A stretch of DNA of 23,830 nucleotides from UBA4416 sp040386075 (GCA_040386075.1 JAZKGE010000060.1:1-23830); one strand, 5' to 3'. Positions 15,282-23,830 are shown, counted from the first letter of the stretch. Numbers and translations are program-made. Notes: generated by a model not told the origin, from the sequence alone.

Positions 15282-18200
15282 ATGAAAATTTTCGGCTGTG
15301 TTATTTTATTGTTCATAGCGCATAATGTTTCTGCGCAATCGTGGATGGATATGATCAATGATCCTCAATCAAATTATAATGTAGTAGAAAAGTCATTTCA
15401 GAAATGGAAAGATTCAGCTGAAACAAAAAACAGCAACAGTTTGCTGTACCGGTTATTTTATCATCATAAAATTGAGGAGCAGGAAGAGATCGTAGAAGAA
15501 GCACAGGAACATTTTTATCACTGGGCAAATGAACGTAAACTAAAAATGGATGATCAGGGAAATCTGCTATCTGAGGCAGCGCAGAATCAACGATATCAGG
15601 ATTATCTTATAAAGGTTGGAGGTGTTAATCAATCTTTGAGTCAGGGATCATGGTTTTCGCGTGGCCCTGATCAGGTCAATGCACCTTATTCAGGTTCCAA
15701 GGGTATTGGAAGAGCCAATTCTATAGCAGTGGATCCAAATGACAGCAATATTGTTTATGCAGGTTCGGGTAATACCTTATGGAAATCTATAAATGATGGA
15801 AACACATGGAGCATTATTCAGGATAGTTTGTATTCTTTTTATTGGATTAAATGCGACCCGGTAAGTAGTAATATACTTTATGCAAACGTTGCGGGAAAAT
15901 TATATAAAAGTACTGACGCCGCTCTAACATGGAACCAAATTGCATCAGGAATAGCCAGTGGGTATAGTTTTAGTTTATTGATTGATCCTGCCAATAACCA
16001 GAACTTAATATTATCGGGTTTAACTTCAGGAATATATAAATCGTATGACGCAGGAGCTAGCTGGGTAAATATTAATTCTGTAAATTATGGTAAACTTGTC
16101 ATGAAACCCGGTAATCCAAATGTATTATATGCAGGCGGCTCTTATTTTTACAGGTCGTTAGATGGTGGCTTAACTTTTACAAATACATATACTCTTTCAT
16201 TTACTGCCGGATACGGAGTGAATGCTCCTATGGTTACCGAAGCTGATAGTAATTATGTGTACGTGGGAGCGTATGCTCAAAATAATTATGGTGGCCAAAT
16301 TGCTGTATCTGCTGATGGTGGCACTACGTTCACTACGCAACCTGTTTCTGGTAATATGCTAAGTTATCCAAGTGCTACTGATCGTTACTTTGATGTTTCG
16401 CCGGTTAACAAGAATTTACTTTTTTATTTTGCTGTCAGAAGTTCCAGAACAACTGATATGGGGCAAACCTGGAATTATTGCGCTAATCAATATTATTACG
16501 CAGGTGGAGGATTATCGTTTATGCATGTGGATGTGCGTAACTTTTTATTTAATGGTTCTTCCATATGGTGTAGTACAGATGGAGGAGTTTATAAATCGCA
16601 GGATAATGGTGGTACATGGATCGATAAATCTGCCGGAATGTCAAATTCAATATTTTACTCTTTAGCTTCTTCAGAAACAGATACATCGGTTTTTATTGGG
16701 GGTAATTTAGATAACTCTACATTGGTGCATGCTTCAAACGGATGGACCAATGCTTTTAGTGGCGATGGTTATGATGTTGCCATAAAACCAAATGACCCAC
16801 TGACTATTTACGGAAAGAACCAGTATAATTTTATCCGTTCTTTTGATGGTGGAGTAACACAATCACCAAGTCCTTTTTTTCAGGGACTTACAGAAAGTGT
16901 TTATGGTTTCCAGGCAAATCATCCTGTGCGGTTTAATCAGCAAAATCCCAACTCTATGTACTTGTTGGTTAACAATGTTTGGAAAAGCACTAATAATGGA
17001 AATACGTTAAGTAAGATCTCAACCTTTAATCCCAACGGTACTTTTTTATACATATGTAATACGGATTCCAATATTATTTTTACTGCTAATCATCATACGA
17101 TCAATAATGGATCAAGTTGGTACCCTAATTCAAAAACAGTTTTTGCTGTTGATCCGGATGAACCAAATAAATTATGGTCAAGGACTAACAATACCGTTTA
17201 TTTTTCAAGTGACACCGGTTATACATGGATAGAGATTCCCTCGCTGGATCTGACTAATTTAACGGTTAAAGGCATGAGATGTGTGAATAACATACACAAT
17301 GGTGTTTTCTTATTCTCTGATTATAATGTATTTTATAAAGATGACAGATTAAGTAACTGGCAACCTTTTAATACAGCGCTTCCATATGTTGCTGTAAGTG
17401 ATATGAATGTATTAAGCAACGCAGGTATAGTAAGAGTTTCAACTTTGGGCAGAGGCGTATGGCAAAGTTCATTATTTGATTCAACCCAGGTGCCTAAAGC
17501 TGATTTTATTGCCAATAAAAAAACAGCGTGTCCTAACGATCTAATTAATTTTTATGATAATAGTTTAAATAATGGACCAGGCTATAATGCTATCTATAAA
17601 TGGACTTTTAATGGTGGTACACCGTCAGTTTCTTCAGCATCAAGCACAGTGGTTTTTTATGCAAACCCCGGAACCTATTCTGTATCTTTAAAAATATCTA
17701 ATATATATGGATCGGATTCTATTACGAAAATATCATATATTACAGTTAGTCCTCCTCCAACAATTTCAGCACCATTAACCGAAGGCTTTGAAGGAAGCAC
17801 ATTTCCTCCTGTTAACTGGAACGTTAATAATTATTACTCCTCAGCACCCATCTGGAATATTTCTCCCAATTATTATTTTACCGCTGGGGGATATGATAAC
17901 AGTGTTAAAAGTTTAGCGTACATGAATCAATCAGTATTAAACACATCCGACATCTTTACTATGCCGGATGTTGATATCTCAACACTTTCCAATGGCATGC
18001 TTGCTTTTGATTATTGTTATCAGCAGGATACACTATTTCCGGATACCCTGGCTATTTTTTATACGACCGATTGCGGGATCACTAAAAACTTTATTTATAC
18101 AAAGGGAGGCGATGATCTTCAAACCATTCTATCACCTGGTTATTTGTTTGAACCTGACGCTGTATCCTGGAAATCAGATTCGGTTAATTTAAACGCACTT

Positions 18201-18569
18201 TCAGGCATGGGTAGCATACAAATTGGGTTCCTTGTAAATGCCAGACATAGAGCAGGCATTTTTATTGATAATATCAATATATATGATTCTCCCGGAAATC
18301 CTGTTAATCTAATTGATAAAACAGTAATGGAAGATATAGTTGTTGCCCCTAATCCTACCAACGGTTATTTGTCTGTGAAATACGAGAACAAACGGAATAT
18401 GGAGATCACTATAGAACTATTTAATATGCTCGGCGAAAAACTATTTTCAGAAAGAACAACTAGACAGTTAAAAGAATTTGACCTCAGTAATTATAATACC
18501 GGGGTTTATATTATTTCCATCTCAGGAATTGGCACTTCTATCAATAAAAAATTGATCATTTCCAGATAG
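15282..18569 (+). CDS. Secreted beta-propeller/PKD protein with T9SS type A sorting domain
   Basis: The preferred start, ATG at 15282, gives 1095 residues opening with a clean signal peptide (MKIFGCVILLFIAHNVSAQ). The in-frame ATG at 15237 would bury it behind 15 extra residues. Residues 60-110 are helical and charged. About 140-730 form a sortilin/VPS10-like propeller with Asp-box (S-x-D-x-G-x-T-W) repeats, for example at 169-176, 210-217, 254-261, 292-299, 343-350, 390-397, 439-446, 569-575 and 642-649. A PKD domain follows at about 735-822 (YKWTFNGGTP, then NPGTYSVSLKISN). A jelly-roll module opens with EGFE at 834 and ends with GIFIDNINIYD near 1002. The T9SS domain lies at 1020-1095 (APNPTNGYLSV, NTGVYIISI, KKLIISR). 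It is probably surface-anchored or released; its ligand or substrate is unknown, and no glycosidase catalytic residues can be assigned. Confidence 0.9.
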   Translation: MKIFGCVILLFIAHNVSAQSWMDMINDPQSNYNVVEKSFQKWKDSAETKNSNSLLYRLFYHHKIEEQEEIVEEAQEHFYHWANERKLKMDDQGNLLSEAAQNQRYQDYLIKVGGVNQSLSQGSWFSRGPDQVNAPYSGSKGIGRANSIAVDPNDSNIVYAGSGNTLWKSINDGNTWSIIQDSLYSFYWIKCDPVSSNILYANVAGKLYKSTDAALTWNQIASGIASGYSFSLLIDPANNQNLILSGLTSGIYKSYDAGASWVNINSVNYGKLVMKPGNPNVLYAGGSYFYRSLDGGLTFTNTYTLSFTAGYGVNAPMVTEADSNYVYVGAYAQNNYGGQIAVSADGGTTFTTQPVSGNMLSYPSATDRYFDVSPVNKNLLFYFAVRSSRTTDMGQTWNYCANQYYYAGGGLSFMHVDVRNFLFNGSSIWCSTDGGVYKSQDNGGTWIDKSAGMSNSIFYSLASSETDTSVFIGGNLDNSTLVHASNGWTNAFSGDGYDVAIKPNDPLTIYGKNQYNFIRSFDGGVTQSPSPFFQGLTESVYGFQANHPVRFNQQNPNSMYLLVNNVWKSTNNGNTLSKISTFNPNGTFLYICNTDSNIIFTANHHTINNGSSWYPNSKTVFAVDPDEPNKLWSRTNNTVYFSSDTGYTWIEIPSLDLTNLTVKGMRCVNNIHNGVFLFSDYNVFYKDDRLSNWQPFNTALPYVAVSDMNVLSNAGIVRVSTLGRGVWQSSLFDSTQVPKADFIANKKTACPNDLINFYDNSLNNGPGYNAIYKWTFNGGTPSVSSASSTVVFYANPGTYSVSLKISNIYGSDSITKISYITVSPPPTISAPLTEGFEGSTFPPVNWNVNNYYSSAPIWNISPNYYFTAGGYDNSVKSLAYMNQSVLNTSDIFTMPDVDISTLSNGMLAFDYCYQQDTLFPDTLAIFYTTDCGITKNFIYTKGGDDLQTILSPGYLFEPDAVSWKSDSVNLNALSGMGSIQIGFLVNARHRAGIFIDNINIYDSPGNPVNLIDKTVMEDIVVAPNPTNGYLSVKYENKRNMEITIELFNMLGEKLFSERTTRQLKEFDLSNYNTGVYIISISGIGTSINKKLIISR

Positions 18570-18637
18570 GGCCTGTCTTTAACTATTTATCAAATTTAGG
18601 ATGCTGGTCATGTTGAAATAATTTGTAAATTTGAACT

Positions 18638-18898
18638 GTGAAAAAACACACTTTCATATTAGCTATTATCCTGTTATTGGTTTTATTGCCAAACATTACA
18701 GAAGCGCAATGTGCTATGTGCAAAGCTTCGGTGGAAAGCAGCCAGGGACAAAAAAACTCAGTGGCCGGCGGATTAAACACCGGTATTTTATACTTAATGG
18801 CAGTGCCTTATGTGTTAATAGCTTTTATTTTCAGAAAGCAACTTGTTTCTCTTTGGAGAAACATCCGAGGAAAGCAAATGATCGAAGAGGAAGCTTAA
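18638..18898 (+). CDS. Small exported membrane protein with CAMC motif, GTG start
   Basis: The protein has 86 residues and starts at GTG (18638), giving MKKHTF, a hydrophobic core AIILLLVLLPNI and EAQC: a signal peptide with a cleavage site near residue 24. The mature N-terminus has Cys25 and Cys28 in CAMCKASVES. It lacks the His of a haem c motif (CxxCH). A single membrane segment, about 48-66 (LNTGILYLMAVPYVLIAFIF), is followed by a basic tail (RKQLVSLWRNIRGK), which puts the tail in the cytoplasm. Small proteins with QCAMC and GLNTGILYL recur in Bacteroidota as hypotheticals; no function is known to me. A redox or metal-binding role for the CxxC is only a guess. Its stop codon overlaps that of convergent bshC. 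Confidence 0.78.
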   Translation: MKKHTFILAIILLLVLLPNITEAQCAMCKASVESSQGQKNSVAGGLNTGILYLMAVPYVLIAFIFRKQLVSLWRNIRGKQMIEEEA

Positions 18899-20493
18899 TT
18901 CTCTTTTAGAACAGTGTATTCAAAATTTTCAAGATCATAGGTTAATACATTTATCAAGTCTGTAATAAATTCTTTTCCGTATTTTGAATAATATGCACTA
19001 AAATTATCATAGCGTTCCTGGGGAACATTGTTTGGATATAATTTACCTTTGATCGCCCAGATCTGGTTGATGTCTGTTTCTGATTTTTGCTTCAAAGCAC
19101 GGTTTATTTTTTGTTCAATGGTTGCTAAACCATTTATGGCCTTTTGTTTTTCGGCTTCAGTTGTTCCGACTAATGTTTTGTCGATCCCTGAAACTGTTTC
19201 TAATACAGATGCATATACAGAAGCTAGTTGTGTTTTCGCTACTTCTAAATTAATGTCATCGTGTTGTGTTTTAATAAATGCTTTTACCAATTCTTCTCCA
19301 TCTCTGAATGCATCTTCAATGGTTAAATTTACTTTTTGAATCTTAGTTTGTGTGCCTTTATCAAACAACATTACAAAATTACGCGGTACTAAAATGGGTA
19401 AATGAATTTTGAAAGCATCAAACATGGTTTTGTATTCAAGCCAGTAAGCTAGTTCTCCGGGTCCACCCACATAAGCAATGTTTGGCAATATTTTTTGTTG
19501 GAATAAGGGACGTAAAACAACATTGGGGCTTAGTTTTTCGGGTGTTGCTTCGATGATGTTTTTTAATTCCTGTTCCGTGAATTTAATATCCGTATTTAAA
19601 ACTACGTATCCATTTCCTTGTTTTTCAATACGCTCTCTCAAACCTTTTTCTTTAAAAAAAACATTTATTTCACGCGGACTTACCTGTGCTGAATAATTTT
19701 TTTTTAATTCTATAATAGTTTCGTTTACCAGTTTAAAAGAACTGTTCTCAAAAATATCCTTAGCAAATTCTTCTTTAAATAAGTGTTTCAGATCAAGATC
19801 ATTTCCATCTAATATAACAATGCCATGTTCGCCAAATAGCTCATTTACCAAATAGCGTGTAGCATCGGCTAAATTTGAGTGGTTAGCATATGCTTTTTCA
19901 AATAATTGGATCAGTGTATTTGAGTTTTCCGTTTCTCCTAAAATTATTTTGAGCTCAGTAATTACGTCCTGTAATCTGTCGGTACTAAACTCGCCAACAG
20001 CTCCTTTTTGGTTAGTATTCCATGCCACTTTTTTTCCAAAAACATTTACATGATTGATCTCTTCAAAATCATGGTCTTCACTTGCCATCCAGTAAACAGG
20101 AACAAAATCTTTATCCGGAAATGTTTGCTTTAATGTTTTGCAAAGATTAATAGTGCTAACGATCTTATAAATAAAATACAAAGGACCTGTGAACAAACAC
20201 AATTGATGTCCGGTTGTGACCGTATAAGTTGTTTGTTTTTCTAATAATTTAATATTAGCTATTGATACTGTACTTGTATTTGAAACAAGATTGGCTTGTC
20301 TTATCAATGCCTGTACTATAACAGATCTGTTTAAGTAGTCAAATTTATTTTTCTCTAAATAAGATGAGAAATCCTTCGTGGTAAAATGTTCATTGTAAAA
20401 TGGTTTTACTTTTTCGGATGCGGCGATATAATCTTCGAAAAGAGAAGAAAATAAACCTGTTTGATGAACAGGAATGGTTTGTTTTTGAAACAT
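18895..20493 (-). CDS. bshC: Bacillithiol biosynthesis cysteine-adding enzyme BshC
   Basis: It is the putative ligase that adds L-Cys to GlcN-malate in the last step of bacillithiol synthesis, in the cytosol. The 532 residues are the usual length. The signatures TTGHQLCLFTGPLYFIYK at 93-110, FVPVYWMASEDHDFEEI at 130-146, PNVVLRPLFQ and NIAYVGGPGELAYWLE are all present, followed by a long C-terminal coiled-coil stretch (about 390-480). bshA and bshB are not in this window, which is common because the genes are scattered. It begins 30 nt after the stop of the upstream M43 protease gene on the same strand. At its end it overlaps the small membrane protein gene: TAA on each strand shares the TTAA at 18895-18898. 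Confidence 0.95.
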   Translation of the reverse strand: MFQKQTIPVHQTGLFSSLFEDYIAASEKVKPFYNEHFTTKDFSSYLEKNKFDYLNRSVIVQALIRQANLVSNTSTVSIANIKLLEKQTTYTVTTGHQLCLFTGPLYFIYKIVSTINLCKTLKQTFPDKDFVPVYWMASEDHDFEEINHVNVFGKKVAWNTNQKGAVGEFSTDRLQDVITELKIILGETENSNTLIQLFEKAYANHSNLADATRYLVNELFGEHGIVILDGNDLDLKHLFKEEFAKDIFENSSFKLVNETIIELKKNYSAQVSPREINVFFKEKGLRERIEKQGNGYVVLNTDIKFTEQELKNIIEATPEKLSPNVVLRPLFQQKILPNIAYVGGPGELAYWLEYKTMFDAFKIHLPILVPRNFVMLFDKGTQTKIQKVNLTIEDAFRDGEELVKAFIKTQHDDINLEVAKTQLASVYASVLETVSGIDKTLVGTTEAEKQKAINGLATIEQKINRALKQKSETDINQIWAIKGKLYPNNVPQERYDNFSAYYSKYGKEFITDLINVLTYDLENFEYTVLKEN

Positions 20494-20523
20494 GTTAGTA
20501 ATTGAAAAGTATAAAGGAAATTA

Positions 20524-23226
20524 TTATTCCGTAATAATAAGCTTTTGAATATGTGATTTATTGTTAATTTGTAGCTTAACAAAATATATTCCATTTCCAA
20601 TATTCAATTCACGTTTTGATAATAGTTCAGAATGTTCACCGGCAGATTGCGCTGACAGATTTTTTTGATATACTATTTTACCCAAAACATCTATGAGTTG
20701 AATACTAACTTTAGCATCCTGGCTTAGCGTATAATTCATGTTTACTTTATCGCTGCTTGGGTTAGGGAATATCACAAGTGCAGTACTGTTGTTGTTAGTT
20801 TCATCTATATCTACTGTTGAGGTTGAAATATTAATGTCGTCAATATAAATATTATTGCTGCCAAAACTTGATTTATACTGAAACTTAACCAGCAAATTAC
20901 TTACTTGAAATATCGGAAGGATAGGAATTGAAAATTGTGTCCATACAGTTGATGCATTTGGCATAAAAGCTGATGTAGTAGCCGGATTATTTATCAATGT
21001 AGTTCCTGTAATTACAGCTCGCTGAAACCAGCCTCCACCACAATTAGTAGAAAAGAAAACACGTAATTCATCTTGTATGTTAGCACTTATGGTTGTAGTT
21101 GAAGCTGAGGCAAATTTAAAATTAAATACACTGTTTGCAGCTCCGGTAAGATCATAAGACGGACTCATCATCACATCAATATCCTGAGCATAATTTCCAA
21201 ACGCATTCATACCTGCAGCATTCGTTCCTCCTGTTCCGGCATTAGCCACATACGACCATTTATGACCGTTATTGTCCAGGTCATACGACTGCCAGGTATA
21301 ATCTAAAATAGTGGGTACTTCAAATCCCTCAAAATATGAGCCACTATAAATTACATCAGCCAATGTATTATCTACTCTGATGTATTGTGTTTTTGTGACC
21401 GTATTTGTACCCGTTGCGTTTGTAGCAGATAAGCTTACGTTATAAAGTCCGGCTGTTGGATAGGTTACAGTTGGATTAGCAGCGGTGGACGTTGCAGGGC
21501 TTCCGCCTGGGAACGACCATACTCTGCTGGTTTCAGCTCCATTGAGAATATTTTTTGTGAACGTTACATTATTACCCTTGCATATCCGGGTTCTGGTAAC
21601 AAAAAACTCAGGTGTTGGCGCACAGGTTGTACTTGGCGCAGATATGCCTGCTGCTATTAAATTTGCAGCTGACCATAAGTTGCTTCTGTCAGAGATAGAA
21701 CTTTCAACAGCTAAACGCATACGGTCTTTTTGCCCTGCTGTCCACATATTGCAGCAGTATGAATACTCCATGTAATTTTGAATGTTTTCAATAATGCCGG
21801 TAGATCCAATGATGGATACATCATCAATAGAAAACTCGCCTAGATTATCTTCTGCATTCCAGGCATAGATCCTAAACGTAACAGGAATATCTTTATGCGT
21901 ATAATTTGCTCCTGATACTGTGATCATGCTTCCTGATTCAATATTACTTGCATCGTTATTATAAAAGAAAATATTGCCTGTATTAACACTCAGGTTAGAA
22001 TTTGAAGGAGTAAGAGTAGCAGTTAAATTACTTGTAAATCCATCAGCACTTGAACGAATGGCATAAGTACGAGGACCGGTTAGGGAACGATTGACTTTAA
22101 ATTTTAATCCGGTAATACTCATTGATGAAGAAGGTTTTGGTGCTACTGTAATTGAATAATATTTTAGAGGATCCAAAGTACCTATCAGATTGCTATAGTT
22201 TGTTTCGCCATTCGCAGCTCCTGTTGGCCAGTCAGCGAAAGAAAATTCTCCGGCCTGACCTGAATTAGCTGAAACCCCTGTGGCCTGAAAAGGAGTTACG
22301 GTAACGCTATCAAAAATGGAGGAAGGAGTTGCTGGGTCAATATTTCCTGAACCAGTAGTTACATTATTGAAATCAAAAATGCCTGCCGAAAAATTATCGA
22401 TCATACAATCCGGCGTTAATAAATTCGGACAGTTTGTATGTCCCTTAGTGATTGGTGTATCATAAACCAGGTCGTCGCCACAAGCCAACCCTACATTTAT
22501 GGAGATGTTGATGGTAGTATTCCAGGGATGGCCCAGATCGAGCCAGTGCCCTACTTCGTGAGTTAATGTACGCGATTTGTTTAAATTACTTGTGCCTATG
22601 GAGCCAATATAATCTGCTAAGATCATGATACCATCATGAACGATAAGTGGACCGGTTGCAGCTGAAGGGTAATAAGCATATCCCGCCCAGCCTTGTAACA
22701 ATGCTTTAGCTGTCCAGATGTTTAAATATTTATCTCTTGGCCATGGATTTATTTTGGCGCTATCGTCGCCATAATTTGTTTTGCTGGTATAAATTCTATC
22801 AATACCATTGGTACAATTTCCCTGAGGATCTAGTTTTGCCAGCTCAAAGACAATGCTTATATCTGATGCCAGTGGTCTGAATTTGGGAGTGATATTTATA
22901 GTATCAGCATTTAGCTTTCTCATATCGCGGTTCAAAATATTCATTGCATCAATGATCTGTGCATCAGAAATATTCTCATTTCCGTTTTGATGTAATACAT
23001 GGAACACAACCGGAATAGTATATACAGTTGCACTTAGCACTTTATTGGCGGTTGCATTGGCCGTATAGGCATTTTCATTTTCAACAAATGATTGAAATAA
23101 TTCAGGATGAGTTTCGTATAATTTTTTAATGGCCTCATCTGTTCCGCAACGTTTTAGTTCCTGAGCTAAAAAGCTTTGCGAAAATAAAATGATCAATAGA
23201 GCAGTGATTTGTAAATTAAATTTCAT
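20524..23226 (-). CDS. Secreted M43-family (pappalysin/cytophagalysin-like) zinc metalloprotease with PKD and T9SS domains
   Basis: The protein has 900 residues: a signal peptide at 1-21 (ending FLAQ), a pro-region to about 65, then the catalytic domain (IPVVFHVLHQNGNENISDAQI at 71-91). The zinc site is HEVGHWLDLGH with His223, His227, His233 and catalytic Glu224, and the Met-turn is NYMEYS with Met486. Between the third zinc ligand and the Met-turn, about 285-475 form an accessory beta-sandwich (FSFADWPTGAANGETNYS, RTYAIRSSADGF, VTFRIYAWNAED, FSIDDVSI) that separates parts of the metzincin fold. A PKD domain lies at 540-618, an EGFE jelly-roll at 633-800 and the T9SS type A domain at 818-900 (FPNPSSDKVNMNY, GNGIYFVKL, HIQKLIITE). 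All catalytic residues are present, so it should be an active exported protease. Confidence 0.92.
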   Translation of the reverse strand: MKFNLQITALLIILFSQSFLAQELKRCGTDEAIKKLYETHPELFQSFVENENAYTANATANKVLSATVYTIPVVFHVLHQNGNENISDAQIIDAMNILNRDMRKLNADTINITPKFRPLASDISIVFELAKLDPQGNCTNGIDRIYTSKTNYGDDSAKINPWPRDKYLNIWTAKALLQGWAGYAYYPSAATGPLIVHDGIMILADYIGSIGTSNLNKSRTLTHEVGHWLDLGHPWNTTINISINVGLACGDDLVYDTPITKGHTNCPNLLTPDCMIDNFSAGIFDFNNVTTGSGNIDPATPSSIFDSVTVTPFQATGVSANSGQAGEFSFADWPTGAANGETNYSNLIGTLDPLKYYSITVAPKPSSSMSITGLKFKVNRSLTGPRTYAIRSSADGFTSNLTATLTPSNSNLSVNTGNIFFYNNDASNIESGSMITVSGANYTHKDIPVTFRIYAWNAEDNLGEFSIDDVSIIGSTGIIENIQNYMEYSYCCNMWTAGQKDRMRLAVESSISDRSNLWSAANLIAAGISAPSTTCAPTPEFFVTRTRICKGNNVTFTKNILNGAETSRVWSFPGGSPATSTAANPTVTYPTAGLYNVSLSATNATGTNTVTKTQYIRVDNTLADVIYSGSYFEGFEVPTILDYTWQSYDLDNNGHKWSYVANAGTGGTNAAGMNAFGNYAQDIDVMMSPSYDLTGAANSVFNFKFASASTTTISANIQDELRVFFSTNCGGGWFQRAVITGTTLINNPATTSAFMPNASTVWTQFSIPILPIFQVSNLLVKFQYKSSFGSNNIYIDDINISTSTVDIDETNNNSTALVIFPNPSSDKVNMNYTLSQDAKVSIQLIDVLGKIVYQKNLSAQSAGEHSELLSKRELNIGNGIYFVKLQINNKSHIQKLIITE

Positions 23227-23251
23227 GCTGTTATTTGTTTTTGATGTATAC

Positions 23252-23259
23252 CAAAGATA
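23252..23259 (-). promoter_or_regulatory. Candidate -7 promoter element of the M43 protease gene
   Basis: On the minus strand this reads TATCTTTG, an exact match to the Bacteroidota -7 consensus TAnnTTTG. It sits 25 nt before the ATG, which leaves a short 5' leader. No clear TTG stands about 20 nt further upstream for the -33 element, so confidence is moderate. Confidence 0.5.
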
Positions 23260-23451
23260 AAAATTAAACAGATAGCTTTTTGTTCTATAAAATCATTTAA
23301 ATTCATATTTAAATCCATTATCAACGTCCTATTAACATCAAAAATCCTATTTATCAAGCACTTACGATGCGGTATGAATAAGTTTGGTTAATTACGCTGT
23401 TTTTTGTTAATAACCCAAATTCGTTGGGCTACAAAGCCTTCGTATTTTTAG

Positions 23452-23830
23452 ATGTTAAACAGAACTATTTTAATGAGTTTACAGGTTAATGTAAAAGATT
23501 TGCTTTCAAATCTATACCACAATCGTGGTGTAGTGGAATTACTATTTGGACAACGTGACCATGTCACAGTAAACGAATTATTGGGCCGCGATGATATTTC
23601 GGAAGAGCAGTACCGAAAGCTGGTGTCACTGGATATTTTGTATGAATACGAAAATGTGGTGAGTTTGAATGATGCCGTGGTAGCCATGTTTGAAGACTTT
23701 ATGGAGATCGGGGAAGTAACACCCGGATTTATTAACGACTACATTAACGAACTAAAGCGGCACATTAAATTCTACCAGGAAGCCCGCGAAATGCGATTCC
23801 TGCGTAGTATTAAAAAATATTTAAAGCGCA
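23452..23830 (+). CDS. Unrecognised protein, N-terminal part (C-terminus off the right edge)
   Basis: The frame is open from ATG 23452 to the window end, 126 residues without a stop. Met8 (23473, giving MSLQVNVKDLL) is an equally likely start, and a TATTTTTA at 23443-23450 could be a -7 element for it. There is no signal peptide. The sequence looks like an alpha-helical or winged-helix domain: LLSNLYHNRGVVELLFGQRD, then VTVNELLGRDDISEEQYRKLVSLDILYEYENVVSLND. A charged helix follows (FEDFMEIGEVTPGFINDYIN, then LKRHIKFYQEARE) and ends basic (RFLRSIKKYLKR). That layout, a winged helix leading into a long helix, is seen in kleisin-like or other coiled-coil chromosome and defence factors, but also elsewhere. 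I do not assign a function. Confidence 0.75.
   Translation, partial: MLNRTILMSLQVNVKDLLSNLYHNRGVVELLFGQRDHVTVNELLGRDDISEEQYRKLVSLDILYEYENVVSLNDAVVAMFEDFMEIGEVTPGFINDYINELKRHIKFYQEAREMRFLRSIKKYLKR

Noticed and set aside
18626..18633. TAAATTTG, an exact TAnnTTTG match before the small CAMC gene
   Set aside because: It ends only 4 nt before the GTG start, so transcription would begin at or inside the gene, and the nearest TTG (18613-18615) is only 10 nt away. In such AT-rich DNA a chance match is likely.
20521..20540. TTATTATT-CCGT-AATAATAA palindrome at the end of the M43 protease gene
   Set aside because: The arms contain only A and T, so a hairpin would be unstable, and it overlaps the coding end and stop codon; it does not qualify as a terminator.
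1..23830. CRISPR arrays, tRNA/rRNA genes, insertion sequences, prophage or known defence systems
   Set aside because: No regularly spaced repeats, cloverleaf sequences, transposase or integrase motifs or defence-protein signatures were seen by reading; the gaps between genes are too short to hold most of them.

Overview
The window is a gene-dense stretch of about 24 kb from the chromosome of a Bacteroidota (CFB-group) bacterium, probably a free-living member near Flavobacteriia; the finer placement is only an impression. The evidence is two large secreted proteins ending in a type A type-IX-secretion (T9SS) sorting domain, a bacillithiol gene (bshC), outer-membrane beta-barrel proteins with the N-terminal domain common in this phylum, low GC, TTG and GTG starts, and a TAnnTTTG-type -7 promoter element (TATCTTTG) ahead of one gene. 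I see no tRNA, rRNA, CRISPR array, transposase, phage gene or recognisable defence island. Most genes are housekeeping or common accessory genes.

Layout. (1) 1-2026, minus strand: an operon of an RsmB/NOP-type rRNA m5C methyltransferase, a small STAS/SEC14-like protein and a periplasmic rhodanese that runs off the left edge. (2) 2099-6461, plus strand: an exported amidohydrolase-fold protein lacking the usual HxH metal motif, adenine deaminase, an exported alpha/beta hydrolase with Tyr where the catalytic His should be, and a GNAT acetyltransferase. The last three are 3 and 1 nt apart. (3) 6462-7125: a REP-like inverted repeat, then thymidine kinase on the minus strand. (4) 7210-9022, plus strand: a conserved hypothetical with a Pro/Glu/Lys linker, then an exported M28 metallopeptidase. 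(5) 9023-14425, minus strand: an operon of a DEAD-box helicase, a propionyl-CoA-carboxylase-type carboxyltransferase, a two-TM protein and a beta-barrel protein made of two tandem copies of one barrel. (6) 14497-18898, plus strand: a PgeF/YfiH-family protein, a large beta-propeller/PKD/T9SS protein and a tiny membrane protein with a CAMC motif. (7) 18895-23226, minus strand: bshC and an M43-family metalloprotease with an accessory beta-sandwich inserted in its catalytic domain. (8) 23452-end, plus strand: the N-terminal part of an unrecognised protein cut by the right edge.

How the genes relate. Most neighbours are co-transcribed without an obvious shared pathway. Adenine deaminase and thymidine kinase belong to nucleobase/nucleoside salvage. 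PCC-beta belongs to propionate/odd-chain acyl-CoA metabolism; its biotin partner subunits are not in the window. BshC makes the low-molecular-weight thiol bacillithiol, and the two T9SS proteins are exported to the surface or medium. I found no clear new multi-gene system. The points most worth a second look are the duplicated barrel, the split protease, the two likely catalytically altered enzymes, two convergent gene pairs whose stop codons touch or overlap, and the truncated gene at the right edge, whose neighbours lie outside the window.
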